From positions 1 through 57,500 of the forward strand of contig RPFO01000213.1 in the NCBI GenBank assembly GCA_009746045.1: a stretch of DNA of 57,500 bases. The letters are read 5' to 3'. This document shows positions 11,032-20,254 of this stretch, piece after piece. The notes below the pieces were generated by a model. That model saw only the letters and a program-made list of their open reading frames with translations, did not search any database and was not told the origin of the DNA. This DNA comes from Mesostigma viride. Its lineage: Eukaryota; Streptophyta; Mesostigmatophyceae; Mesostigmatales; Mesostigmataceae. The translations under genes were made by a program, and so were the position numbers. Position 1 is the first letter of the stretch; the number at the start of each line of letters is the position of its first letter.

Positions 11032-11829
11032 TTGCTGTTGCTTTGCCTATGCAAGCGAATGCTCTTCAAGGTCCTGGTCCTCATGGTGCTTACCGGTATT
11101 GCGCCGCTCGAGGCATGTCCAGACACTCACGGACACGTACGCTGGCCGCCATGCAGGATGGACGGCACGGTTTCCAGGATGCTTCGACAGGTCCTCAATG
11201 TTGGGTTTTCCACACATAGTAGGTCATTCAGAGTCTTTGTATCAGGGTATGCCTCGCATTTCCGGGACAAGATTAGGCAGCATAGGATAGCATTCGTAGG
11301 ACATCTTGCTCGCACCAGGACCAGCTTAGACACCGCCCCTGGTCTGGCCGGCCCCCAGTGGCTTGGCCAACCAGGCCGCGGCACATTTTGACCTGGCCTG
11401 GCCCCAAGGACATTCCTAGTAAGCTGGGTAAACCTGCCATGACCTACCCACAGCAGTTGCTGGCCGACCTAGTGGTCCCAGCTCAGTTTGAACACCGCAT
11501 TCACTCCCTAAAGCTCTCTTGCTTGGACTGACCTATGCAGGTTATGCAGGACAAGAAGACTGTCATGGCAGACGATTGTCCCGAAGCTCACACGCCAGCC
11601 CCTGTGGGCGAGCCCCCCCCCCCCCAAGAGGAAGCTAGGGGCGCTTTGCTGAGTAGAGTAGCTAGGGTTTTCTAGATTTGATTAGCTTAGAGTTAGCTTA
11701 GTTCGGTTTCGCGGCTTCGCCCACCTCCATCCATCCAGCAAGGGAACATGTGCTACATGATCTCCCAACAAGGGAGTCACAGGGTTATATTTTAATTCAA
11801 TTTTTGCCTATGCAGAGAGCTACTCTCTG
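11032..11829 (+). mobile_element. LINE ORF2 C-terminal fragment plus 3' UTR
   Basis: Plus-strand KRMLFKVLVLMVLTG matches the conserved end of L1/RTE-type ORF2 (compare KRMLFKVLVLTVLTYGA at 51,614-51,658). It is followed by RMLRQVLNVGFSTHSRSF and RIAFVGHLART, the usual last conserved block. Stops and frameshifts follow. The 3' part (about 11,430-11,830) reappears inverted at 13,400-13,517 plus 14,317-14,570, so it is a repeated 3' end. It carries the terminal hairpin-like phrase CTCCCAACAAGGGAG. Confidence 0.6.
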
Positions 11830-11841
11830 CTGAGACGCCAT

Positions 11842-13319
11842 TAATTAATTAATTAATAAGCACGTGACTGCGTCACGTGGGTGCCAATACAGAGTAAAGG
11901 AACCTTCAACCCTATATACACAGTGAGAAGGAGGGAGGGCGCCCTAGCTTCTCTCACTGCCGCAGGTGGGCAGGCCACAGAGCGCTCTCTCCACGGCATG
12001 GTGCCGGGGCGCAACACTGTGGGTGCAATACAACCAGTGCAATACCATAGGTAGGCTGACGCATAGCTTATGCTACAAATGTGAGGTGGGCTCAAGACGT
12101 CGGCTAATTAAGGCGCAAGCTGATGGCCACAAGGTGCCAGAGCTAATTGAAGGTACTATAACGCTGTGCGCTAATATCGTTTCAAGTGCTGTAATGCCTA
12201 AGCTATCCCATCATCGATTGCCCCCATCTAGACAACTAGCTGGAGTGCTCTATCCCGGGGAAGCCCGGGGGGGCTTCCACAGTTTCTTGTTGACGTAGAG
12301 GTCCCCGCCCCGCCAGTACACTTGGGGCTTCTCGGGGTTGGTCTTGTGGCGGATGTAGTCGGGCCACTGATCGCGGCGTTGCTGCTGCTGGGCTGGCGTC
12401 AGGTCGTCGTCAAGCGACCAGGAGGTGTCCACCAGCTTCTTGCGGCGAGAGAGGAACCGAACTCGGGCTGTGATGTCGCTGAAGGTGAGGACCACTGGAG
12501 GGGGCCCAGCCTTGGCCCGTGGATGGGGCAGGCGGTAGGCGCCCTGCAGTATCGCACCTGGCAGCTGCATGCGCGCCAAGAGCTGTTTCTTCAGCTCGTC
12601 GAGAAGAGAGTCTGGGGTCTCCTCCGGCAGCATGTCGAAGCGCCTGAGGATGACCCGGCAGCGGCGACGGTCGCGGTCAGCGGCCTCGCGGCGCGTGTCT
12701 TCCAGCTCCTGGAGCTTGGTGGTGATGGCGGTCGTGGTAGAGGATGCCTGGCTCTTGAGCAGGTCCGCCCAGGAGGCGCGAGTCGAGGGGTCATCACTAG
12801 CCCTACCAGCAGGTTGGGCGGCGATGGTGGCCGTTCGCTCGGCGATCTCGGGGACCTGCGTGGCCAGGGCGTCTACCTTGGCGGCAACTGCCTCAAGTTT
12901 CACGGTGCCTTGGCCGACTCGGCCTTCCACCTGGTTAAGGCGGGTGGTCACAGTGGCTGTGGCCTCGGAAACTTTGGTGGCAATGTGCTCTTGCGTAGCA
13001 GTAAACTGAGGCTGGAGCTTAAGGGCGACTCTGGCTTCAATGTTGTTGACCTTGGCCGAGAGAGTGTTGAGTGGGCCGTCAGGCGCGTTCAGGGCGGCGA
13101 GCTGCTCAGCCATCGGCGCCAGCTGCTCCGCCACTGCAGCTCGGATGGAGTCCGTGCTGGGGGAGGTGCTGCTCTGCGGGGATGCTGCAGCTGCTGTGGC
13201 TGCCCGTCTGCGCTCATGCAGGAGGCTCCTGAGGCCAGCGTAGCCAATCTGGGTGATGTCGTGGGCGTCGCAGCGCAGGTAGCTGCACATGATGACTGCC
13301 TTCAAGTACGCCTCCGGTT
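11842..13319 (-). mobile_element. ORF1-only LINE-like element (family A) flanked by a 12-bp target-site duplication
   Basis: The 12-mer CTGAGACGCCAT occurs at 11,830-11,841 and again at 13,320-13,331, bracketing a 1,478-bp insert. Read on the minus strand, the insert begins just upstream of an intact ORF1 (13,305-12,250). It continues through a 400-bp 3' region and ends in a TTAATTAATTAATTAA-type tail. Target-site duplication, terminal tail and probable 5' truncation are hallmarks of target-primed reverse transcription. There is no ORF2, so movement must have used another element's machinery. Near-identical sequence recurs at 37,022-38,017. Confidence 0.85.
12250..13305 (-). CDS. ORF1p-like RNA-binding protein of LINE family A (intact)
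   Basis: 351 codons without interruption. The N-terminus contains YLRCDAHDITQIGYAGLRSL and an Ala/Ser-rich spacer. Roughly residues 80-200 form a long heptad-like coiled coil (for example TTRLNQVEGRV and TTKLQELEDTR). Then come an RRM-like core (RRRCRVILRRFDMLPEE, about residue 215) and a C-terminal domain with AYRLPHPRAKAGPPPVVLTF, FLSRRKKLVDTSWSLDDDL and VYWRGGDLYVNKKLW. Coiled coil, RRM and CTD in this order is the architecture of L1-type ORF1 proteins, which trimerise, bind the element RNA and chaperone reverse transcription. Because the insertion has a clear target-site duplication and no stops, it is probably recent. The true N-terminus may lie upstream in full-length copies. Confidence 0.8.
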   Translation of the reverse strand: MKAVIMCSYLRCDAHDITQIGYAGLRSLLHERRRAATAAAASPQSSTSPSTDSIRAAVAEQLAPMAEQLAALNAPDGPLNTLSAKVNNIEARVALKLQPQFTATQEHIATKVSEATATVTTRLNQVEGRVGQGTVKLEAVAAKVDALATQVPEIAERTATIAAQPAGRASDDPSTRASWADLLKSQASSTTTAITTKLQELEDTRREAADRDRRRCRVILRRFDMLPEETPDSLLDELKKQLLARMQLPGAILQGAYRLPHPRAKAGPPPVVLTFSDITARVRFLSRRKKLVDTSWSLDDDLTPAQQQQRRDQWPDYIRHKTNPEKPQVYWRGGDLYVNKKLWKPPRASPG

Positions 13320-13399
13320 CTGAGACGCCATGCCCTATAGCAATCGTTTAAATTAAATTAAATTACATCAAATTAATTTAAATTTAAACTAAAAACTAA

Positions 13400-14570
13400 A
13401 TTAAATTACAACATGCATGACCCCGTTGGGAGATCATGAATGTAGCACGTATTTCCTTGCTCGATGCTATAGAGGATGGAGGTGAGCGAAGCCGCAAAAC
13501 CTATCTAAGCTAACTCTAAGCTAATAGGAGGGGTGACATCTCCAGGCAAAATTTCCTGGATACTAGGGGCCCGTCCCAGAGCCTGACTGCTGCGGTAAGC
13601 GCCGGCCCCTGAATTGAATTAGGGGCTGGCGAGTAAAACGAGGGTCGGCGGCGGTGGCCCCGTATTACTGGCCCCCAATAGCGCAGCGCTACGTGGCCGA
13701 GCTGCGGCACCACGTGGCAAGATGCGGCACCACGTGGCAAGATGAGGCGCCACGTGGCTTGATGAGGCGCCACGCGGCTTGATGCCGGCATGCCTCTCCG
13801 GCGACAGGCAATTACTGGGCAAGACATATCACAGTACCCTAGTACCATCCGATCTACTTACGTCGCTAAACTATCTCTGTTGGATATGACCGGCGTGGGA
13901 TTCCAACTGAACTGAACTGAACTGAACTGAACTGGGCAAGACATCTGCAGACTGCATGACAGTATAGCGCGGCGCGGCGTGAGGACGGATGCCGACACAG
14001 TTTTTTGTGCAGGCATCCGTAGGCCCGTACATAGCTGGCATCCGGGGCATGGCAAGATGGGACGCCACGTGGCATGATGCCGCATGCCGCGCCTGCTGTA
14101 CAATATGGGGGCCCGAAATCTAGGGCTGGCGGCTGCATAAAAATTCGGCCCCTGGAATCTCCCCTATAGGGGCCGAAAAGATGGGGGCTAGCTAGAGTTG
14201 GTGCCGGTAGCTGCACGGGCCCCTAGTATGGAAATAGGGGCCAGACATTCTGGACCGGCGGCTGCAGGATCCGGCCCCTATTTAGCTTGGCTCAATGTCA
14301 CCCCTCCTAAGCTAATCTAGAAAATCAGGACTAACTACTCTAGAAAATCCTAACTACTTAGCAAAGCGCCCCTTCCTGGACTGGGGGGACGGGGGGGGGG
14401 GCTTGCATGCCCACAGGGGCTGGCGTGTGCATGAGCCTGGACAATGGTCTGCGGCACGGCACCTCTGCTTGTGCTGCATAGCAGTCCAAGCAAGAGAGAG
14501 GGAGGAAATGCGGTGTTCAAACTGGGCTGGGACCACGAGGAATTGGCCAGCAACTGCGTTCATGTACACT
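13400..14570 (-). mobile_element. Inverted LINE 3'-end copy, split by a MITE
   Basis: Segments 14,317-14,570 and 13,400-13,517 together form an inverted, diverged copy of the plus-strand LINE 3' end at about 11,430-11,800. Shared parts include the frame ending in GRGALL, the GCTTAGAGTTAGCTTAG phrase, the GCGGCTTCGCTCACCTCCATC phrase and the CTCCCAACGGGG terminus. The two parts are interrupted by the 783-bp MITE at 13,526-14,308 and lie opposite the plus-strand copy across the ORF1 insertion. Confidence 0.65.
13518..14316. mobile_element. hAT-like MITE with 14-bp terminal inverted repeats and 8-bp target-site duplication
   Basis: Terminal repeats AGGAGGGGTGACAT (13,526-13,539) and ATGTCACCCCTCCT (14,295-14,308) are perfect inverted copies. 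They are flanked on both sides by the direct 8-mer AAGCTAAT (13,518-13,525 and 14,309-14,316). An 8-bp duplication is characteristic of the hAT superfamily. The 783-bp interior has no transposase. It contains several GGGGCC-rich subterminal copies and a local array of about 20-bp units containing CCACGTGGC (about 13,690-13,790). It is non-autonomous. Confidence 0.85.
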
Positions 14571-14576
14571 CACCTC

Positions 14577-15630
14577 CGGCGTCGCAGCACAGCTCCGCCT
14601 AGGCGACATCACCAGAACGATCCGCACCCCAGCCCCAGCGCAGCCGGCCGCCACATCGGCTTCCTCCCTCCATGTGCAAAAGGATGACCTTCGCGCAGTG
14701 CTGGAGATATCTAGGAGCATGCGACCTGGCCGCTGGCCGAGCAGCTGACATCGCTGAACAACACGCTCAACAAGGTGGAGGCCCGGGTCTCGACAAATTA
14801 TGTGGAAACCAGCCCGGTTGCCCTGTGCCCACAAGCTCCAACCTCAGTTCACGGCGCTGCAGACAGCGGCGCAGGCATCTGAGACGCACGCTGCACTTGT
14901 CTCTCGCCTAAATCAGGTGGATGGGAAATGCGGCCTGCTTGTCAAGAAGCTCGAAGCCATCACCGCCCAAACCCGGACGCCCTGGCCATGCACTGAGGTG
15001 GCCGGCGATTGCAGCCCAGACGGCCACCATCGCAGCCCAGCCTACCTGGCTGGCAGATGGTAGCCCGTCTCGCAGCACTCATGCGCGGACCTGCTGCGGT
15101 CAGCGACCGCCTCGACCACTGACGCCATCGCCACGAAACTCCAGGAGCTGGAGGACCACCGCCAGGCAAAACAACGGGAGGCCACCGATCGACCGCGCTC
15201 GCCGAGATCGATTGCCGAGTGGTGCTGCGTCGTTTCCCCCAGAAGCCAGGGAAGACGGCAAACGCCCTTGCCGACGAGCTCAAGGACCAGCTTCTTACCC
15301 TCATGGGCCTGGTAGGTGAGGTAGAACTGCGCGGGTACCACCGCCTTCCCCACTCACAGGACAAGGCGGCTCCCCCACCAGTCCTGCTCACCTTCCCCTC
15401 CCCTGAGGACAAGCAGCGGTTCCTTTCTCATCGCAAGAGGTTGCACGACCTCCCCTGGACGCCAGCTGGACGACGACCTGACCGCCGCTCAGCAGCACTG
15501 GCAGCGACGTGACCTGTAGCCGGAATACCTCTGCCACAGGCAGGACCCCCATAAACCCAAGGTGTACTGGAGGGGCGGGGACCTGATGATCAACCACAAG
15601 ATGTGGACGGCCCCTGCGGGCTAGATTAGC
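14577..15630 (+). pseudogene. LINE ORF1-like pseudogene, same group as 7,078-8,830
   Basis: The plus strand carries an ORF1-type protein spread over all three frames. Seen in order are LQPQFTALQTAAQASETHAA and LVSRLNQVDGK (coiled coil), a degraded middle, VLRRFPQKPGKTANALADEL (RRM-like core), YHRLPHSQDKAAPPPVLLTF with RFLSHRKRLHDL, and finally VYWRGGDLMINHKMW before a stop near 15,623. Multiple frameshifts make it non-functional. It lies opposite in orientation to the family A insertion. Confidence 0.7.
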
Positions 15631-15904
15631 CCTTATAATCACGGTAGTCACTGCCGCCATGGCAGCCATGCCTAGAATGTTTGCCTAGCCTTGCCACCAT
15701 ACCTAGTCACGTGCACCGCTAACGCACGGTACCTATACACAACCAGCCATAGCCTTAGCTTAGCCCTCGTACAGCCAGCCATGCTACGTCCTTGCTATGC
15801 TTCCCTTATAAACTTGCCCACTCTGATCTCGACGCCATGCTCTAGCCATTGTTTAGCCATGATGATCTTCCACCCTATCAAGGAGACAACCCTATGTCGA
15901 TCCG

Positions 15905-16090
15905 CACCCTAGCTGCTGGAATACATAGTGGTGCAGGTGCCTCTTTGATGGTGCACCCAGAGCAGGTGTAGTTTACACCCTACCCTTGCAGGAAGTAGCC
16001 CAGAATGTATTAAAAGCCATACGCCCCTTCTCAGGGATATGTGCTACATGTGAGCACTCCCAACAGAGATATGTTCCAATTTAATACAAT
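15905..16090 (-). mobile_element. Family B LINE 3' UTR relic, inverted
   Basis: The minus strand matches the 3' UTRs at 36,690-37,021 and 39,175-39,540: GTTGGGAGTG, ATGTAGCACATA, GAGAAGGGGC, TACATTCTGGGCTACTTCC and TGCAAGGGTAGG occur in the same order. The adjoining AATTTAATACAATTTAA may be a decayed tail. It abuts the 3' end of the ERI1-TatD gene on the same strand, so it may supply part of that transcript's 3' UTR. Confidence 0.6.
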
Positions 16091-16109
16091 TTAATTTTGG
16101 CCATATCCT

Positions 16110-19100
16110 CTAGAGCACCTCTACGCCAAGCCCGTAGAACATGCGCGCGTTCTGTGCGGACACACGCAGCAACTCTGCCCGCGTGCGCCCATGGGCCGCC
16201 CCTGACAGCCTCACCAGCTCCTCAGCGACATCAGGCAGGAACAAGGGCTCACTGATGGGGGGTCGCGGCCAAATGGACTGCAGCAATGGCACTGGGGCCC
16301 CTGTGGAGATAACCAGTCGGTCCAAAGGGATGCGACGCACCACCTCACGGACATAGGATGCCACAAACGTCGTTACTGATGGCTGTGCTGACGTCATTGT
16401 CCCGGGCGTAGCAGAATGTGACACGTGGGCCGCCTGCAACCGTGGCAGCTGGGCCACACCAGCGATTGACGTTGACCCTTCCAGTGCACTGCTCACCCCA
16501 CCTGCCAGGAATCCGTGAGGGTTGTGGAGAGGTACTCGATAATTTCATCAAAAGCAGCCGTGGCCAAGGAGCCATGTGTTTGAACCAGCACCATTTCAGC
16601 ACCATTTCAGCAATGCAAGCGCCAAACATAAGTCAAGTGCGGGTGTGCTGATCAATGACACTAACCATCCATCTTTGTGTACATTAATTAATCCATCCAT
16701 CTAGCCCATACACCTGGCGTGAAACCCAGCAGACACACTTGCGTGAGTGCTCTAGTAACGACGGTGTCTATGGGATAGCCAGCTACCAGGCCTGATTCTA
16801 GCCTCTGCCACACCAACGGCCGCCCAACCATGGCCTCCCGCACTCAGCCCATTGACCCATTCGGGGTCAACTCGGCCCTCACACGCTCATGCTCCTGCCA
16901 CTCGGGGTCAGTTCATCCCCCATATGCCCACTCAGCCACCCGTTTGGGATCACACATCGAGCATCGCAGCACCCAACGCCGATCCCACTTGCGGAACACA
17001 GCACCCACCGTGGGGCACACCCTGCGCTCTGCTGCCGGGGGGCACGTAGAACATTCCCCCCGCCATGTTGCACAGGGCGGGGGACAGGCCAATGTAGGCC
17101 CCCAGGGACACCAGGTCGTCCGCTTGCTCGGGCGTGCCGACGAAACCGTGCACCAGCGCGTTCCCTTGCAGCAGCCAGCCCTTGTGACGGGTGAGGACAT
17201 CCATGAGGAGCTCGTGCTGGAATGCGGGGGGTTGCTTGCGGGTGGCAGCAGTATCATCGTCCTGCCCCGCACGCACAAGAAGGCAACACAAAAGTGGGTT
17301 TTTAGCAACGAGACCCTGGCATGATGACAAGTGTTCCCCAACCGTGTCACGTAAGTAATAATAGCAAGCACAGTAACAGAATTGACAAGGACTGCAAGCA
17401 GAACACCAGTTCAAACGGCCGTGGCGGCGGTGGGCCAGTGGCACGAATCATGGAACCTGACCATCTTCGAGGAGGGGTCCCCCCTGCGAGGCCTAGCCCC
17501 CCTCACCTCGGCATCTGCGTCCTGCGCATGCCCCCCGCCCCACAGCACAATCGGCCTGTTCCACCGCCGCGCTAATGCTATCTGCTGCTCCAGCACCAGC
17601 GCCTGTTTGCGCTGCCGCGCCGCCATCGAGGACACCTTGTCCGCCAGGTGTCGCGCGCGCGCCTCTCGCGGCTCGTCCATGATGCTTGCGGAGGTGTCAC
17701 CCGACCGGTCCGCCAGGTCCAGCCCGCACTCGCCGATAGCTGCCACCAGCTGTCACGGAGGTATTCGCCCGCGACCGCATAAGGTGCATGCCCGAGCGTG
17801 CCGTGATCAGGGAGCAGGTACATGATGCATGCACGGTGCAGGCAGGCAGGCAGGCACAGGCAAGCAGCCAAGCAGGGGATTGCGCGGGCCAGAGGGCGGG
17901 CAGTAAGAGCCACAAGAAAATCTGTCAACTAGGGGATGCCGATAAGTCGGCCTATCACAAGCCAATGATTCTCGCCATCCGTGCTCATACTGACATCTAT
18001 TCTTAGCAAAGCGATGGCAGAATCAGGAAAACAGATGCAGGGCCGCATCTCTGCAACAGCAAGGCAGCACGTGCCGCCCGGGCGTGACGATAGGCAGCGT
18101 CAGATCATTGGTCAGACTAGTTGGGTGCGCACAGGAGGGCGTATGCGAGCATCACACACATGAGGCGTGTATGGAAAATGGTGAAACCCTGGCAAGGCGC
18201 CTGTATGGGGTTAGCGAGCTGGAAGTTGCGCACGCTAGGATGGACTAGCAGGATACCACGCCCACCCGGCCATGAAGACTCAGTACAAACATGCTCTTGG
18301 CATCCACAGCGTGCTCAGGCCACACAAACGTGCCGCCCTCCAGTCCTCCCCCCGCCAACCTTCCCATCAAACTTCCCCTTGGAAAACAGCGTAATACTAC
18401 AAGGATGCATTAGAGTCAAGCAGATTTCGCTGCCGTGGAAAATCGCCATGCTTGCTTGCTGCGGTGGCATCAGCCATGATTGTCAACTTCTCTAATGCCT
18501 TGCCGCATCCTCCAACCACCCCACCCCCCGCATCCTTCCCCTTGTGCTTGGGACCCCATGGAACCAAGAGCCATCACTGGCACCCGTCACAAGCCACCCG
18601 CTCACCGGCAGGTTGTCCCCCACCAGCCTCTCCAGCGCGCCCATGGCCACGTCGCCGCAGTGCTCCACGAACGTGGGGTGGATGCCCGCGGTGGCCCACA
18701 GGCGGGGCAGAGGCAGGCCAGGGTAGCGGGAGAGATAGTCGTCACGGCTCAGCTGCAGCCTGGTGGGGGAGGAGGAGGGTGATGGACGCAAGGTTCCCTG
18801 GACACGTCGCAAGGGGTAGAGGCAAGTGGAAGAGGCAGTTGAGGAGGCAATTGAAGAGGTTATTGAAGAGGCAAGGAGCCGCTGCCGCCCACCGGCTACC
18901 ATCCATGCATTCATGCATGAAAATAATGAAGTGAAGGACATGGATGGAATGAAATGAAATGAATGCCACAGGGTGTTCATGATCCCAGACAGGCGCTCAC
19001 ATCTGCAATCGATACAGGACCGTATGTGGCCAATCACGCAGCCACTAGCGCCGAGGCCATCGGGCAGAAATAGGTGTCAGGGAAGCTGCGCATGAAGGAA

Positions 19101-20254
19101 TGTACAAAGCTGGCACGTTCAAGCGCTGGCTGGGGCATTGCCACAAGCACACAGTGCCAAGCATGGGTGGCACGCTGCTGGGTCGGCAACCCTCCATGTT
19201 GGCAAGTATAGCACCTCCGTCATGGCCAGCTAGCACTGCCCATAGGCTGACGCTAGCTAGCAAGATGCCGCACGCGTGTACTTTGCATGCGCTACGCACT
19301 GCACGGCCTCGCCCACCCCCTCGCCTGTCCGGGTTTCTGGTGACAGGCAATGGGTCCGTGTCGGTGGCAGTGCAAGCACGTGACGACGGCAACAGTTTAA
19401 ATTTAAAAATTACTTCAACATTGGGAATAACAATTGCAGGATCATTTTGTAGGCGTGATTAAAAAGAGTTGCCGCCGATTAAAAAGAAACCTGAGAAGAA
19501 ATTTTGAAAGGTGATATTTATGAGGAATGAGTCAATCAGGCTGTCAATGGCAGGAGTAGGCATGCCTAGCGCTTCCAAATATCGCCTCCAAATCCAGCCA
19601 ATGCGCCGCCTCCACTCACACAGTCAGCGAGGCCATCAACAGTCGCAACGCACCCTCCAATGGTGGGCGAGCTCGAGGGCGTCCCGCGTGGAGGCCAGCC
19701 CCGTGCAGAGGGCGACCACGTCGCGGATGCCGGCAGAGGAAGCGCGCGCTAATATGGAAGTGAGCGGCAGGTTACCATCCGTGTAGAACCTGGGGGGGCG
19801 GAGGGGACGGGGGAACCCTCATGCGTGGCAACGGAGGGGGAAGAGTAGTGACGGGTGCCAGCCGGGGGGATGAGGGGCGTCAGAGGTCCTGTGGCCCACA
19901 GGAGATGGGTGGGGCATCGCGAACGCGCGCACAACGAGCTGTGTGTGCCGAGGGCCTGGGAGCGTGGGAGGTGGAACGCTGGCGTTGTGAGCCCATGGCA
20001 TATGGTTTTGTTGCTGGAACACAAGAGACGATGCCTCAAGTGTGATCGTCGGGGCAACCTCATAATGGACCCCTCAACTATAGCGGATGTGGCGGCAAGT
20101 TGGGGAGGATGCCATGCACATGGATGGATGCCAGGGGCTACCGATACACCAGCATCCCATGTGTGCCGCTCGCCACCGCTTGCCTCCCCTCAACGTTCAC
20201 CAGTCATGCCTCACCTCCTATCGGTCAGGTAGGCCATGTCCAGCCACCCTGCCG
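16110..20254 (-). other. Domain: TatD-like metal-dependent nuclease fold
   Basis: Landmarks appear in TatD order over six exons. They are LDMAYLTDRRFYTDGNLPL with AGIRDVVALCTGLAST, LWATAGIHPTFVEH, LVAAIGECGLDLAD, QQIALARRWNRPIVLWGG, NALVHGFVGTPEQADDLVSL with GAYIGLSPAL, and DRLVISTGAPVPLLQ followed by EPLFLPDVAEELVRL and QNARMFYGL. Retained ligands are Glu632 (GECGLD) and His729 (VHGFVG, where TatD has HCFTG). Lost are the His of the PVxxH strand (Trp695) and the Asp of ETDAPY (Gly801). The N-terminal HxH is absent, as it already is in TatD/TATDN1 proper. The domain is full length, so this is residue loss and not truncation. Confidence 0.75.

Noticed and set aside
11966-12298. Conserved frame repeated at 37,151-37,420
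   Set aside because: Conservation is explained by two nearly identical copies of a LINE 3' UTR. It lies antisense to the element and overlaps ORF1.
12322-13323. 333-codon plus-strand frame opposite ORF1
   Set aside because: Shadow of the minus-strand ORF1. GC-rich antisense frames are open because of codon bias.
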